Positions 63,966 through 64,000 of a DNA stretch of 64,000 nucleotides are shown here, one piece after another; the first letter of the stretch is position 1, and the number at the start of each line of letters is the position of its first letter. This DNA comes from Gordonia desulfuricans NBRC 100010 (lineage in GTDB: Bacteria; Actinomycetota; Actinomycetes; Mycobacteriales; Mycobacteriaceae), in contig NZ_BCNF01000002.1 of assembly GCF_001485495.1 (NCBI RefSeq), forward strand, positions 1 to 64,000, read 5' to 3'. Position numbers and translations under genes: made by a program. The notes beneath the pieces were generated by a model. It was not told the DNA's origin. It ran no database searches and was given only the letters and a program-made list of their open reading frames with translations.

Positions 63966-64000
63966 GCGCGAAACTCCAAACAACAAAGTGGGCCGACAAC

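Overview
The window is high-GC, densely coded DNA from a mycolic-acid actinobacterium (order Mycobacteriales), most likely Gordonia or a close relative. This rests on the FAS-II genes (mabR, fabD, acpM, kasA), mycothiol- and NDMA-dependent enzymes, AhpE, DUF3145 and DUF3052 proteins, a Mce-associated protein, and gene order shared with Mycobacterium tuberculosis. From memory, the blocks at 2.2-9.3 kb and 32-41 kb follow the order Rv2228c-Rv2236c and Rv2238c-Rv2245. No database search was run.

Layout. 0-0.35 kb: intergenic repeats. 0.35-9.9 kb: RNB ribonuclease, rnpB (minus strand), then a minus-strand chain of phosphatase, zinc-ribbon, Nif3-like and CobC-like genes, divergent from ptkA-ptpA-SURF1; cobD and a peptidase E-like gene follow. 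9.9-32 kb: accessory segment absent between the matching M. tuberculosis genes as I recall them. It holds a methyltransferase, a 9-bp minisatellite, a mycothiol-dependent enzyme, an esterase, a Ser/Thr kinase, a WYL regulator, tRNA-Val, a PgdA-like deacetylase/CobW/asparaginase cluster, a LysR-EamA pair, a TetR-hydrolase pair with three operator-like palindromes, a pseudokinase and an active kinase that each carry an extracellular seven-blade RCC1-like domain, and two SGNH proteins, one fused to an OafA-type acyltransferase.

32-41 kb: core genes ahpE, DUF3052, a lipoprotein, aceE, mabR, fabD, acpM and kasA, ending in a 20-bp terminator stem. 41-52.4 kb: DUF3145, a serine hydrolase, NDMA-dependent alcohol dehydrogenase, fadD5-like ligase, enoyl-CoA hydratase, a tandem-TetR regulator, a Mce-associated protein, acyl-CoA dehydrogenase, a GntR regulator and two small proteins; this reads as a lipid or acyl-CoA catabolic neighbourhood. 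52.4-56.2 kb: ferrous/ferric iron uptake genes efeB-efeU-efeO. 56.2-58.5 kb: tRNA-Asn and tRNA-Met with terminators, a 31-codon membrane peptide, a ParD-like/zeta-like toxin-antitoxin pair with paired operators, and a 55-aa protein. 58.5-64 kb: dnaG, a frameshifted family 3 glycosidase and a PLP aminotransferase.

The most unusual content is the pseudokinase-kinase pair with matched extracellular beta-propellers (23.5-28.1 kb). Two otherwise intact genes, cobW-like (17.6 kb) and the GH3 glycosidase (61.9 kb), are broken by frameshifts; sequencing error cannot be excluded from the sequence alone.
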